Shown here piece after piece: positions 44,762-54,113 of a DNA stretch of 64,000 bases. Both the position numbers and the translations under genes were made by a program. Within the stretch, counting starts at the first letter, position 1. The number at the start of each line of letters is the position of its first letter. Source of the DNA: Oscillospiraceae bacterium (GTDB taxonomy: Bacteria > Bacillota > Clostridia > Oscillospirales > Ruminococcaceae). The stretch spans positions 1 to 64,000 of the forward strand of contig WRLY01000002.1 of NCBI GenBank assembly GCA_009776305.1. The letters run 5' to 3'. Under the pieces are notes generated by a model that saw only the letters and a list, made by a program, of their open reading frames with translations, ran no database searches and had not been told where the DNA came from.

Positions 44762-45760
44762 ATGAATTATAAGCTAAACCTTGGTGCTTGGAACAGCGTT
44801 TTCGCGGTTCCGGCGGCGGTCGTCGATAATTACATAAAATTAGCCGGCGGTAATAACTTGAAGGTACTGTTGTTAGTATTGAGAAACGCGGGAAATGAAA
44901 TATCTGCGGAGGAAATTGCGCGAAAAACCGGCGTGAGCTCCGATGATGTTCAGGATGCGTTACTTTTCTGGGAACAGACAGGTCTGTTTGCCGTAAGCGA
45001 ACATGAAATTGTACCCGGTGAATCTGAAACTGTTGAAACTGTACCGCTTAAAGCACTTGATAAAGCTACGGTTTCACCAATTGAATCATTGTCACCTGAT
45101 AAGGATAAAAAGGCAAATAGCGTAAGAAAGCCTTATTATACCCCGGGCGAAATTGCCCGGGCAGTGCGCGAGGATAAAGGTATGGACTTTCTCTTTACCG
45201 GTGCTGAGCGAATTTACGGAGAACCGCTGAGTCACAGCCGTCAAAACACATTAATGTACATAACGGCAGAGGCGGGCGTAACTGCGGAATGTGCTTTAAT
45301 GTTAGTGGAATATTGTCATACTGAAAAAAAACCGTCTTCCTACATGAAAATGATTGCCGAAGACTGGTACAATCGGGAAATCAATACCGCTGTATTGGCG
45401 GAAGAAGAAATAAAGGCTTTACAGGAATTAAACAGCCTTGAAAATAAATTGAAAAAATTATTTGAAATGAAAAGTAAATTTTCAAGGAATAATAAGGATT
45501 TAATAAGAAAATGGTCTGATTGGGGTTATGATGAAGAAATGATTGATGAAGCCTATCAAATAACCCTTAACGCAACCGGTCAAATGTCTTTCCCTTACAT
45601 GGATAAAATTATCACAAACTGGAATTCCAATGGAATAAAAAATAAAGAGCAACTCGAAAAATCTCAAAAATCCCATAAGGAAAATTTACAAAAATCAAAT
45701 GAAACCGCTAAATCCTCTTTTGATTTGGATAAAATATCGCGGCTGATAAATGAAAAATAG
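44762..45760 (+). CDS. DnaD/DnaB-domain primosomal protein
   Basis: Helicase-loading protein of 332 residues with an N-terminal winged-helix DDBH1-like part (about 20-85; ISAEEIARKTGVSSDDVQDA) and two DnaD (DDBH2) domains (about 130-215 and 240-305), each ending in the YxxxI-type motif: YMKMIAEDWYN and YMDKIITNWNSNG. It works with the adjacent DnaI-like ATPase to load the replicative helicase. The ATG follows GGAAAGGCGCGAAGA. It lies directly downstream of the long RNA's terminator. Confidence 0.9.
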   Translation: MNYKLNLGAWNSVFAVPAAVVDNYIKLAGGNNLKVLLLVLRNAGNEISAEEIARKTGVSSDDVQDALLFWEQTGLFAVSEHEIVPGESETVETVPLKALDKATVSPIESLSPDKDKKANSVRKPYYTPGEIARAVREDKGMDFLFTGAERIYGEPLSHSRQNTLMYITAEAGVTAECALMLVEYCHTEKKPSSYMKMIAEDWYNREINTAVLAEEEIKALQELNSLENKLKKLFEMKSKFSRNNKDLIRKWSDWGYDEEMIDEAYQITLNATGQMSFPYMDKIITNWNSNGIKNKEQLEKSQKSHKENLQKSNETAKSSFDLDKISRLINEK

Positions 45761-45839
45761 TTAAAATCAGGTAATAGTTTGAAAAAAAGAACAAGCGCAA
45801 GAGGAAAAATATTGGTGTCGAGAAGGGATGGTATATAAA

Positions 45840-46820
45840 ATGAAGCAGGAATTTTATGTTCGCGCTGAGGAAGAAATAAAACGCCGCCGTGAAATTAATG
45901 CAGAGAAATTAAATTTACGCAAGCAGGAAATTGAAAACGCTATTCCCGAATATAAGGCTCTGAGGCAGGAAATGGCTAACATCGGCGTTAAGCTTTACAG
46001 TGCAATTCTTGACGGCGACGGAAAAAGGGAAAAGCTGAAAAAGCTCGAAACGGATAGTTTAAAGGCGCAGGAAGCCATTAAGAATTTGCTGATTCAACAT
46101 CGGTTTTCCCCCGATTATCTCCATGAAATCTATACCTGCCCCAAATGCCGCGATACCGGTATTTATCAAAACCGCCGTTGTTCATGTTTTAAGGAAATTG
46201 TGAAAAGGTTAGCTTCGCAGGCGCTTAACGCCGCCGCACCTATAAAATTAAGCGGTTTTGAATTATTTGACCTGAATTTTTACCCCGACTGTACAGATGC
46301 CGGTTCAGGGGTTAATATAAGAAGTAAAATGAGCCGCAATTTCAATTTTTGCAAGGAATACGCCGAAAATTTTCACCTCCCCTGCGAGGGCATTTTAATG
46401 CAAGGGGGAACAGGGCTTGGAAAAACCCATCTGTCCCTTGCTATAGCAAAAACGGTAATTTCAAAGGATTACGGCGTAATTTACGGCTCTGCGCCCGATT
46501 TACTTCGTAAAATTGAGAAAGAACATTTCGGGAGAGACGCGGAAACCGACACTGCGGGTTTGCTTCAGCGAGCCGATTTGCTTGTGTTTGACGACCTCGG
46601 AGCGGAATTTGAAAGTCAGTTTTACGTTTCCGCTTTTTATAATCTATTGAATTCCCGCATTAATTCAGGGCTACCGACAGTTGTCAGCACAAATTTTGAG
46701 CTTGCCCGGCTTAAAAAACGCTATGGGGACAGGATTATGTCCCGCCTGCTTACAATGGAATGTTTGGTGTTCTGTGGCGATGATATAAGGGTGGGGAAGA
46801 AGTACGGTATTGATTTGTAA
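45840..46820 (+). CDS. DnaI/DnaC-like helicase-loader ATPase
   Basis: AAA+ protein of about 326 residues. The N-terminal coiled coil (about 5-80) precedes a zinc site CPKCRDTG and RRCSCF (about 95-112). The ATPase has Walker A QGGTGLGKTH (about 185), Walker B LLVFDDLGAE (about 245) and sensor 1 TVVSTNFEL. This is the DnaI/IstB-like loader that places DnaB-type helicase on DNA. I prefer ATG at 45840 over the ATG at 45828, which directly abuts the AAGGG site. It pairs functionally with the dnaD gene 68-80 nt upstream. Confidence 0.9.
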   Translation: MKQEFYVRAEEEIKRRREINAEKLNLRKQEIENAIPEYKALRQEMANIGVKLYSAILDGDGKREKLKKLETDSLKAQEAIKNLLIQHRFSPDYLHEIYTCPKCRDTGIYQNRRCSCFKEIVKRLASQALNAAAPIKLSGFELFDLNFYPDCTDAGSGVNIRSKMSRNFNFCKEYAENFHLPCEGILMQGGTGLGKTHLSLAIAKTVISKDYGVIYGSAPDLLRKIEKEHFGRDAETDTAGLLQRADLLVFDDLGAEFESQFYVSAFYNLLNSRINSGLPTVVSTNFELARLKKRYGDRIMSRLLTMECLVFCGDDIRVGKKYGIDL

Positions 46821-46839
46821 GCTAACCGAAAAATAAATC

Positions 46840-46868
46840 TTGCATTTATATAGAAAATGTTGTATAAT
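46840..46868 (+). promoter_or_regulatory. Promoter of the speD unit
   Basis: TTGCAT (46840-46845), 17-nt spacer, TATAAT (46863-46868), 38 nt before the TTG start of speD. It probably drives at least the first polyamine genes. Confidence 0.75.
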
Positions 46869-46906
46869 AACCTTTGTATAATTAAAAACAAAAAGGGGAT
46901 ACCCAA

Positions 46907-47671
46907 TTGGAAAAAAGATTAAAACTCTACGGCTTTAACAATCTTACAAAAGCCCTCAGTTTCAACATATACGACGTTTGCTACGCTAAAACCGAGCGGG
47001 AGCAGCGTGATTATATCGCCTATATTGACGAGCAGTATAACTCGGAACGCTTAACCAATATCCTGACCAGCGTTACGGATATGATAGGCGCAAAGGTTTT
47101 GAACATTTCCCGCGCCGATTATGAGCCGCAGGGTGCAAGTGTTACACTGCTGATTGCCGAGGAAAGCATGGTTAAGAATTTAACCGGGGACAGGGCAATC
47201 GGGCATTTGGACAAAAGCCATGTGACCGTCCATACCTACCCCGAATATCACCCCGAAACCTTCCTTGCGACCTTTCGGGTGGATATTGACGTGGCGACCT
47301 GCGGGGAAATCACACCGCTTTCAACCCTTGATTATCTAATCGGCAGTTTCGATTCGGACATCATTACTATGGATTACAGGGTTCGCGGTTTTACGCGGGA
47401 CATAGCGGGAAAGAAGTTGTTTATTGACCATGATATAACCAGCATACAAAATTATATAGACCCTGCCACCATGAACAAATACGACGCAGTGGACGTAAAC
47501 GTCTATCACTCGAATATTTTCCATACCAAAATGCTGATTAAGGACATAGACCTGCAAAACTACCTTTTCAACACCGACGTTTACGAAATCCCGCCCAAAA
47601 CGAGGCTTGATATTACCAATAATTTAAGACAGGAAATGATTGAAATTTTTTCGGGGAGTAATATATACTGA
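46907..47671 (+). CDS. speD: S-adenosylmethionine decarboxylase proenzyme
   Basis: Provides decarboxylated SAM for spermidine synthesis. The 254-residue protein is of the longer proteobacterial-type class. The self-cleavage site lies in [18 protein letters not shown], between Lys and Ser (Ser about 104), which generates the pyruvoyl cofactor. [15 protein letters not shown] carries the conserved Cys. The start is TTG with the site AAAAGGGGAT. The stop overlaps the next ATG by one base. Confidence 0.93.
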   Translation: MEKRLKLYGFNNLTKALSFNIYDVCYAKTEREQRDYIAYIDEQYNSERLTNILTSVTDMIGAKVLNISRADYEPQGASVTLLIAEESMVKNLTGDRAIGHLDKSHVTVHTYPEYHPETFLATFRVDIDVATCGEITPLSTLDYLIGSFDSDIITMDYRVRGFTRDIAGKKLFIDHDITSIQNYIDPATMNKYDAVDVNVYHSNIFHTKMLIKDIDLQNYLFNTDVYEIPPKTRLDITNNLRQEMIEIFSGSNIY

Positions 47672-48132
47672 TGATTAATTACAGAAAAGCAATCGTGAGC
47701 GATGTTGCCGTGCTTGCTAAAATCAGAAGCATATTTATAGCCGAGGCGACGGGTTGCTCGGAAAGCGAGCGTGAAAAACTGGAAACAGCCAATAAAGCGT
47801 ACTTTGAAGTCGCTCTTGCAGATGACAGCTTTGTTGCGTGGCTCGCGCTTGACGGCGAGAAAATAATCGCGACAAGCGGGCTGTCTTTTTCTGTTGTTCC
47901 GCCTACCGGCGATTGTATCAGCGGCAGAGTAGCCTATATAATGAATATGTTCACATACCCCGAATACCGCAAACAGGGCATAGGCACGGAGCTTTTCAAA
48001 AGAATTGCCGATGAAGCCAAAAGCAGGGGCTATAATAAAATAACATTATCCGCAACTGATATGGGCAGACCGTTATATGAAAAATACGGTTTCAAAGACG
48101 TAACAGACAATATGGTATTTTATGCAGAGTAA
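47671..48132 (+). CDS. GNAT-family N-acetyltransferase
   Basis: 153 residues with a GNAT fold. The acetyl-CoA motif is RKQGIGTELFKRI (Q/RxxGxG/A, about 101-113), preceded by AYIMNMFTYPEYR and followed by ITLSATDMGRPLYEKYGF. Being within the polyamine operon it may acetylate polyamines, but the substrate is an inference. It overlaps the speD stop by one base. Confidence 0.88.
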   Translation: MINYRKAIVSDVAVLAKIRSIFIAEATGCSESEREKLETANKAYFEVALADDSFVAWLALDGEKIIATSGLSFSVVPPTGDCISGRVAYIMNMFTYPEYRKQGIGTELFKRIADEAKSRGYNKITLSATDMGRPLYEKYGFKDVTDNMVFYAE

Positions 48133-48147
48133 TGAAGGAGCGCAAAA

Positions 48148-49599
48148 TTGAATCTGAACCAAAACCGCGCCCCCATAAAAGAAGCTCTTGAGGAATTCAC
48201 CTCCCGTCGCGTCGTTCCTTTCGACGTACCGGGGCATAAACGTGGTCGCGGAAACTATGAGCTTACCGACTTTTTGGGAAAAGCCTGCATGGCGCTTGAC
48301 GTAAATTCCATGAAGCCTCTTGATAATATCTGCCATCCTGTTTCGGTAATAGCCGAAGCGGAGAAGTTAGCGGCGGCGGCGTTTGGCGCAAGTCACGCCT
48401 TTTTTATGGTAGGCGGGACGACCTCTTCGGTTCAGGCTATGGTTTTCGCGGCGACTAAGCGCGGGGATAAGCTGATTCTCCCCCGCAACGTCCACAGAAG
48501 CGTTATAAACGCGCTTGTCTTAAACGGCGCGAAACCTGTTTACGTCAATCCGCAGGTTAATCAAAATCTTGGCATTTCACTCGGAATGTCCCTTGAAGAC
48601 GTTAAAAAAGCAATACTTGAAAATCCCGACGCCAAAGCCGTTTTGGTCAATAACCCGACCTATTACGGCGTTTGCTCCAACTTGAAAGAAATATGCAAAA
48701 CAGCGCATGAGAATAATATGCTGGTCTTAGCTGACGAAGCTCACGGTACGCATTTTTATTTCGGGAAAAATCTGCCCGTAAACGCAATTGAGGCGGGCGT
48801 CGATTTTGCTTCGGTAAGTATGCACAAGTCGGGCGGCTCGCTCACGCAAAGTTCATTTCTTCTGCTCGGCAAGGGGGTAAGCGAAGGATATGTACGGCAG
48901 ATTATAAATTTAACTCAAACCACGTCGGGAAGTTATCTTTTGATGTCCAGCCTTGATATTTCCCGGAAAAACCTTGCCCTTCACGGCAGGGAAATCTTTA
49001 AAAAAGTTATTGAACTCGCCGAATATGCCCGCGAAGAAATAAACGCAGTCGGAGATTATTACGCTTTTTCGAGAGAAATCATAAATGGGGACACTATATT
49101 TGACTTTGATATAACCAAGCTTCCTGTAAACACTATAGGAATAGGTATGGCGGGAATTGAGGTTTATGATTTATTGAGGGACGATTACGACATACAGGTG
49201 GAATTCGGCGACATCGGCAATATTTTGGCATATATTTCGGTAGGCGACAGGGAGCGGGATTTGGAGAGATTAGTCGGTGCGCTTTTGGAAATACGCCGCC
49301 GCTATAAGCGCGGAAACGCGGGTATGCTTACGCAGGAATACATTGAGCCTATTGTGGAAACTACCCCACAGGAAGCTTTCTACGCGCCGAAAATCTCACT
49401 GCCTTTGAACGAAACGGTCGGGAGAATTTCAAGCGAGTTTGTCATGTGTTATCCCCCCGGTATCCCCATTTTAGCCCCCGGCGAAAAAATCACCGTCGAA
49501 ATTGTGGAATATATAATTTATGCCAAGGAAAAGGGCTGTTTTATGATGGGGGCAGAGGACGAGAATATTGAGAGGTTGAATGTGATTGGTAAAATATAA
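48148..49599 (+). CDS. speA: Orn/Lys/Arg decarboxylase family (SpeA-type)
   Basis: PLP-dependent fold-type I decarboxylase of 483 residues. Motifs: FDVPGHKRGRG (about 22), FMVGGTTSSVQAM (about 89), ADEAHGTHF (about 194) and SVSMHKSGGSLTQSS with the PLP Lys (about 226). A C-terminal domain (about 370-480) ends the protein. With the agmatinase gene nearby, arginine is the most likely substrate (agmatine product). Lysine or ornithine cannot be excluded. The start is TTG after AAGGAGCGCAAAA. Confidence 0.85.
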   Translation: MNLNQNRAPIKEALEEFTSRRVVPFDVPGHKRGRGNYELTDFLGKACMALDVNSMKPLDNICHPVSVIAEAEKLAAAAFGASHAFFMVGGTTSSVQAMVFAATKRGDKLILPRNVHRSVINALVLNGAKPVYVNPQVNQNLGISLGMSLEDVKKAILENPDAKAVLVNNPTYYGVCSNLKEICKTAHENNMLVLADEAHGTHFYFGKNLPVNAIEAGVDFASVSMHKSGGSLTQSSFLLLGKGVSEGYVRQIINLTQTTSGSYLLMSSLDISRKNLALHGREIFKKVIELAEYAREEINAVGDYYAFSREIINGDTIFDFDITKLPVNTIGIGMAGIEVYDLLRDDYDIQVEFGDIGNILAYISVGDRERDLERLVGALLEIRRRYKRGNAGMLTQEYIEPIVETTPQEAFYAPKISLPLNETVGRISSEFVMCYPPGIPILAPGEKITVEIVEYIIYAKEKGCFMMGAEDENIERLNVIGKI

Positions 49600-49619
49600 A
49601 AAAGGAATGGTATTAAAAA

Positions 49620-50000
49620 ATGAATAATAAAGGCTTAAAATATCTCACGGTTATAGCAAACGCTTATGAGATTGTAGTCGCTTGTTTATTGTTAATCGTA
49701 ATTGCGATTAAAATATTTGAGATGATTAGCGGGTTAGCGGGATTCCAAATAGAATTAATAGCTATGGACTTCGACAGAATTTTGTCTTTAGCTTTTGCTT
49801 TGGTTATAGGCGTTGAGCTTACAAAAATGCTGGTTAAGCATACGCCAGAATCGGTAATTGACGTATTGGTTTTTGCCACGGCGCGTCAGACAATCATGTA
49901 CCACCAAAGAAAAACAGACATGCTTATAGGCATTATAGCGATTGCCGGACTGTTCGCTACTAAGAAGTTTTTACTTAATAAAAAAGATGATGTTAAATAA
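49620..50000 (+). CDS. PsiE-family membrane protein
   Basis: 126 residues with four hydrophobic segments (about 10-32, 50-64, 75-90 and 98-115) and the motif GVELTKMLVKHTPESVIDVL that is typical of the PsiE family (phosphate-starvation-inducible E). Function unknown. It is embedded in the polyamine operon between the decarboxylase and speE, with an ATG 20 nt after the upstream stop. Confidence 0.75.
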   Translation: MNNKGLKYLTVIANAYEIVVACLLLIVIAIKIFEMISGLAGFQIELIAMDFDRILSLAFALVIGVELTKMLVKHTPESVIDVLVFATARQTIMYHQRKTDMLIGIIAIAGLFATKKFLLNKKDDVK

Positions 50001-50015
50001 AGAAAAGAGGTCAGT

Positions 50016-50879
50016 ATGGACTTATGGTTTAGCGAATACCACACCGACAGTGTGCGGTTTTCCATTAAGGTACACAAGCAGTTATATTCCGGTCACAGCG
50101 ATTTTCAGCAAATTGATGTGTTTAAGTCAAGGGAATTCGGGCGTTTTCTGACCCTTGACGGTTACATGATGCTGACCGAGCGAGACGAGTTCATCTATCA
50201 CGACATGATTGTACATGTTCCTATGGCGGTAAATCCCGATATAAGGAAAGTACTTGTTATAGGCGCGGGTGACGGCGGCGCGGTACGGGAGCTTTGCCGT
50301 TATGATTATATCGAAAAAATTGATTTGGTTGAAATAGACGAATTAGTAGTTGAGGTCAGTAAAAAATACTTGCCGACCACCGCCTGTTCTTTCCATGATA
50401 AAAGGCTTGAAATTTTTTATCAGGACGGCTTAAAATTTATCAGAAAATGCACCGATTGCTATGATTTAATCATAGTCGATTCAACCGACCCTTTCGGTCC
50501 GGGGGAGGACTTGTTTACTAAGGAGTTTTACGGGAACTGTTTCAACGCCTTAACCCAAAGCGGAATCATGGTAAATCAGCATGAAAGTCCTTTTTACAAA
50601 AACGATGCCAACGCCATGCAGCGGGCGCATAAGCGAATCGCCGAAACCTTTCCTATTAGCAAGGTTTATCAGGCGCATATCCCGACCTATCCATCGGGAC
50701 ACTGGCTTTTCGGTTTCGCGTCAAAGGGTTTGCACCCCACAAACGACCTCAACCCCGCCAAATGGAACAGTTTGGGGATTGATACTAAATATTATAATAC
50801 CCAGCTTCATTACGGCTGTTTCGCCCTGCCGACCTATGTCGAGGAAATGTTAAGGGAGGTTGAAAATGAGAGGGAATAA
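50016..50879 (+). CDS. speE: Spermidine synthase
   Basis: Transfers the aminopropyl group from decarboxylated SAM to putrescine. The 287-residue protein has VIGAGDGGAVRELCRYD (about 85-101), LVEIDELVVE (about 109), the catalytic Asp in VDSTDPFGPGEDLF (about 155) and the usual Tyr/Gln residues around LDGYMMLTERDEF. It starts 15 nt after the PsiE stop with AAAGAGG as the ribosome site. It pairs with speD at the head of the operon. Confidence 0.95.
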   Translation: MDLWFSEYHTDSVRFSIKVHKQLYSGHSDFQQIDVFKSREFGRFLTLDGYMMLTERDEFIYHDMIVHVPMAVNPDIRKVLVIGAGDGGAVRELCRYDYIEKIDLVEIDELVVEVSKKYLPTTACSFHDKRLEIFYQDGLKFIRKCTDCYDLIIVDSTDPFGPGEDLFTKEFYGNCFNALTQSGIMVNQHESPFYKNDANAMQRAHKRIAETFPISKVYQAHIPTYPSGHWLFGFASKGLHPTNDLNPAKWNSLGIDTKYYNTQLHYGCFALPTYVEEMLREVENERE

Positions 50880-50933
50880 TAAAGCTTGAAGCCGTGCGGG
50901 GAAATTGAATTATCGTAATACGGGGGTTAAACT

Positions 50934-51515
50934 TTGGAAAAACAATTATCTGAAATGGCATTGAAAGAATTGTGGGAGTTATTCCCTATAGTTTTAAAAG
51001 AATATAATCCGCAATATAATGAATGGTATGAAATCGAAAAGCAAAGTATTTTTAGTAATATAAACGCTGATAATATAGCGCGTATTAACCATATTGGCAG
51101 TAGTGCGGTTGTGGGGTTGATTTCAAAACCTACGGTGGATATTTTATTAGAAGTTGTAAACGATTGCGATATTTTACGATTGATTGATGATTTAATCGTT
51201 ATCGGGTGGGGTCTTATGAAAAAGCAAGATGAACCGATTAAACTCACTTTTAACAAAGGCTATACACCCAACGGTTTTGCCGATAAAGTTTATCATCTTC
51301 ATGTAAGATATTCGGGGGATTGGGAAGAGTTGTATTTTAGGGATTATCTTATTGAACACGCTGATGTCGCAAACGAATATGGTATATTAAAGTTAAATTT
51401 ATTGAAAGATTTTGAACATGACAGGGACGGCTATACAGAAGCAAAGTCCGAATTTATTTTGAAATACTCTGAAATGGCAAAACGTGATTTTCAAGGTAAA
51501 TATAAACCACAATAA
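50934..51515 (+). CDS. GrpB/UPF0157 family protein
   Basis: 193 residues of the nucleotidyltransferase-like GrpB family. The motif HIGSSAVVGLISKPTVDILL (about 44-63) contains the GS and the D of the fold, and KVYHLHVRY (about 121-129) is the second family block. Known members have no settled activity. The start is TTG after GGGGGTTAAACT. It appears unrelated to polyamine metabolism. Confidence 0.83.
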   Translation: MEKQLSEMALKELWELFPIVLKEYNPQYNEWYEIEKQSIFSNINADNIARINHIGSSAVVGLISKPTVDILLEVVNDCDILRLIDDLIVIGWGLMKKQDEPIKLTFNKGYTPNGFADKVYHLHVRYSGDWEELYFRDYLIEHADVANEYGILKLNLLKDFEHDRDGYTEAKSEFILKYSEMAKRDFQGKYKPQ

Positions 51516-51536
51516 TAAACATTATCCGTAAAATTC

Positions 51537-51562
51537 AGGGGCGGGCATGGAAACCCGCCCCT
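51537..51562. repeat. GC-rich intergenic palindrome (TAGGGGCGG type)
   Basis: AGGGGCGGG and CCCGCCCCT form a perfect 9-bp stem (8-nt loop). Related to 15098-15116. It lies between the GrpB and agmatinase genes. Confidence 0.55.
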
Positions 51563-51581
51563 ACGAAAAGGACTTAAAACC

Positions 51582-52448
51582 ATGAACAAAAACATCGAAA
51601 CTTTCATCGGTTGCGATGCCGAATATGCCGAAGCCGACATAGTATTATTCGGCGCGCCTTACGACGGCACAACGTCGAATAAACCGGGTGCACGCTTCGC
51701 GGGAAAGACAATCAGGGCGGAATCCTTCGGGCTCGAAACCTACAGCCCCTACCTCGACCGCGACTTAGAGGACATAAAGGTTTTTGACGGCGGCGAATTG
51801 GAACTGCCGTTCGGTGACCCCGTACCCGTCCTTGATAAAATATATAGTTATACTAAGAAAGTAATATCGGGTAATAAACTGCCCGTAATGCTCGGCGGTG
51901 AGCATCTTGTAACCCTCGGCGCGGTTCGCGCAATGGTTGAAAAATACCCCGATTTGGTCATCATCCACTTTGACGCGCACGCCGACCTGCGGGACGAATA
52001 CTTGGGGCAGAAACTTTCCCATGCCTGTGTAATTCGTCGGTGTTGGGAAATTGTCGGCGATAACAGGATTTACAGTTTCGGTATTCGCTCGGGAACGCGT
52101 GAGGAATTCGAGTGGGCAAAAGAGCATATTTGTTCGGGAAAATATCTTTTAGAAAAAGTCGAGAGCCTCGACTCGCTTAAAGAATATAAAATGATTGGTA
52201 AAGCTCCTGTTTATATAACCATAGACCTTGATGTACTTGACCCTTCTGTCTTTCCTGCGACAGGAACGCCTGAAGCGGGAGGCTGGCAGTTCAGTACCTT
52301 GCGCGGTTATATTAAGGATTATTGCGGTGCTTTAAATATAGTCGGTGTGGACTTAGTTGAATATTCACCGCCTTATGATTCTAACGGCGTTTCAGCGGCG
52401 ACGGCTTGTAAAATTCTGCGAGAATTATTATTGTTGCTTAGAAAATAA
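51582..52448 (+). CDS. speB: Agmatinase (ureohydrolase)
   Basis: Binuclear manganese enzyme converting agmatine to putrescine and urea. The 288-residue protein has the family metal motifs: MLGGEHLVTLGA with His (about 107), HFDAHADLRDEYLG with three metal ligands (about 129-142), and TIDLDVLDPSVFPATGTPEAGG, here written in two parts: TIDLDVLDPS and ATGTPEAGG (about 211-230). It starts 66 nt downstream of the GrpB gene. It supplies putrescine for SpeE. Confidence 0.92.
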   Translation: MNKNIETFIGCDAEYAEADIVLFGAPYDGTTSNKPGARFAGKTIRAESFGLETYSPYLDRDLEDIKVFDGGELELPFGDPVPVLDKIYSYTKKVISGNKLPVMLGGEHLVTLGAVRAMVEKYPDLVIIHFDAHADLRDEYLGQKLSHACVIRRCWEIVGDNRIYSFGIRSGTREEFEWAKEHICSGKYLLEKVESLDSLKEYKMIGKAPVYITIDLDVLDPSVFPATGTPEAGGWQFSTLRGYIKDYCGALNIVGVDLVEYSPPYDSNGVSAATACKILRELLLLLRK

Positions 52449-52462
52449 AAAGGAGATTTAAA

Positions 52463-53686
52463 ATGAACGGAAAATTATTAATCATCGGCGCGGGTGGTGT
52501 TGCTTCGGCGGCTTTCGCCAAATGCTGTCAGAACAGCGAAGTTTTCAAGGAAATCATGCTTGCCAGCCGTACAAAATCCAAATGCGACGACCTAAAAGCA
52601 AAGTGGCAAGATAAGACAACCGCGAAAATTTACACCGAACAGGTTGATGCCGATAATGTGCCTGAGCTCATTACGCTAATTGAAAGATTCAAGCCCGACG
52701 CAGTTTTGAATCTTGCGTTGCCGTATCAGGATTTAACCATCATGGACGCCTGCCTTGCCACAAAAACAAACTATATCGACACGGCAAATTACGAGCCTTT
52801 GGATACCGCCAAGTTCGAGTATAAATGGCAGTGGGATTATAAAGAGCGTTTCGAGCAGGCGGGAATAACCGCCCTTTTAGGGAGCGGATTTGACCCCGGT
52901 GTTACAGGGGTTTTCTGTGCTTACGCTATGAAACATTACTTTGATGAAATACATTATATCGACATTCTTGACTGTAACGGCGGAGACCACGGCTATCCTT
53001 TTGCGACTAATTTCAACCCTGAAATAAATATCCGCGAGGTTTCGGCAAACGGGCGTTATTGGGAGAAAGGGGACAGCGAGTTTGGCTCGAACTGGATTGA
53101 GACACAGCCTATGGAAATCAAGCGTGAATATGACTTTGAGGAAGTCGGTAAAAAGGACATGTATCTGCTTTACCATGAAGAACTTGAATCACTTGCCAAA
53201 AACATCAAGGGCATAAAACGCATACGATTTTTTATGACTTTCGGGCAGAGCTATTTAACCCACTTGAAATGTCTTGAAAACGTGGGAATGACCTCGATAA
53301 AGCCTATTATGTATGAGGATAAAGAAATCGTCCCGATACAATTTCTCAAAGCTGTTCTGCCCGACCCTGCATCCCTTGGTCCACGTACAAAAGGCAAGAC
53401 CAATATAGGTTGTATCTTACAGGGAGTTAAAGATGGAAAGCCTGTAAATTATTACGTTTATAATATATGCGACCATGAGGAATGTTACAGAGAAGTCGGC
53501 ACACAGGCTATTTCATACACCACGGGCGTACCCGCGATGATTGGGGCAATGCTTGTAATGAATGGCACATGGCGTAAGTCAGGCGTGTTCAATACAGAAG
53601 AATTCGACCCCGACCCGTTCATGGACGCGCTGAATAAGTGGGGACTGCCGTGGAAAGAGTGCTTTAAGCCGGTTTTGGTGGGGTGA
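52463..53686 (+). CDS. Carboxynorspermidine dehydrogenase/synthase (saccharopine-DH family)
   Basis: NADPH-dependent enzyme joining aspartate beta-semialdehyde to a diamine (putrescine gives carboxyspermidine). 407 residues of the LYS9/saccharopine dehydrogenase family: NAD(P) motif IIGAGGVASAAFAKC (about 6-20), LNLALPYQD (about 93) and GFDPGVTGVFCAYAM (about 139). The partner nspC is downstream, which supports the specific assignment over lysine biosynthesis. The start follows AAAGGAGATTTAAA. Confidence 0.88.
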   Translation: MNGKLLIIGAGGVASAAFAKCCQNSEVFKEIMLASRTKSKCDDLKAKWQDKTTAKIYTEQVDADNVPELITLIERFKPDAVLNLALPYQDLTIMDACLATKTNYIDTANYEPLDTAKFEYKWQWDYKERFEQAGITALLGSGFDPGVTGVFCAYAMKHYFDEIHYIDILDCNGGDHGYPFATNFNPEINIREVSANGRYWEKGDSEFGSNWIETQPMEIKREYDFEEVGKKDMYLLYHEELESLAKNIKGIKRIRFFMTFGQSYLTHLKCLENVGMTSIKPIMYEDKEIVPIQFLKAVLPDPASLGPRTKGKTNIGCILQGVKDGKPVNYYVYNICDHEECYREVGTQAISYTTGVPAMIGAMLVMNGTWRKSGVFNTEEFDPDPFMDALNKWGLPWKECFKPVLVG

Positions 53687-53734
53687 AAAAACATCTCGCT
53701 TTTTAAACAGCAGAAAAATAAATTTTTAAAGAAA

Positions 53735-53932
53735 TTGATAATCTATATTGCATCCGCTGTTGTAATCTCATTTATTTTTCAAAAGGGTATTATTGAAAAC
53801 GAGGATTTCAATATTTATGATTTTTGCATGAACCTTTGTACTGAAATTGTCGGGTTTATTATCGCCTTTCTATCTTTGACACTCTTATCAGAGAAAAAAA
53901 GGACGACTTTAAGACTTGGAGAAAAAGAATAA
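53735..53932 (+). CDS. Small membrane protein, uncertain
   Basis: A possible 65-residue protein from a TTG start with a hydrophobic N-terminal helix (about 1-18) and a second hydrophobic stretch (about 32-54), then a charged tail. No clear ribosome site and no family. It may be a real two-helix protein or chance. Confidence 0.35.
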   Translation: MIIYIASAVVISFIFQKGIIENEDFNIYDFCMNLCTEIVGFIIAFLSLTLLSEKKRTTLRLGEKE

Positions 53933-54113
53933 AGAACCCGAAAAAAAATAAAGAGATATAAACGACCATTATAAGCAAAACACTCTATAAAAGGTTATAT
54001 AAAGGGACAAAAATGTACGCGGAAAGGGTTAAAATAACGCAACCTTTTTATATTCCAACCGGTTTTATGATTAGAGGCATTAACAGTCTACTGATTTTTG
54101 GAGGTAAATAAAA

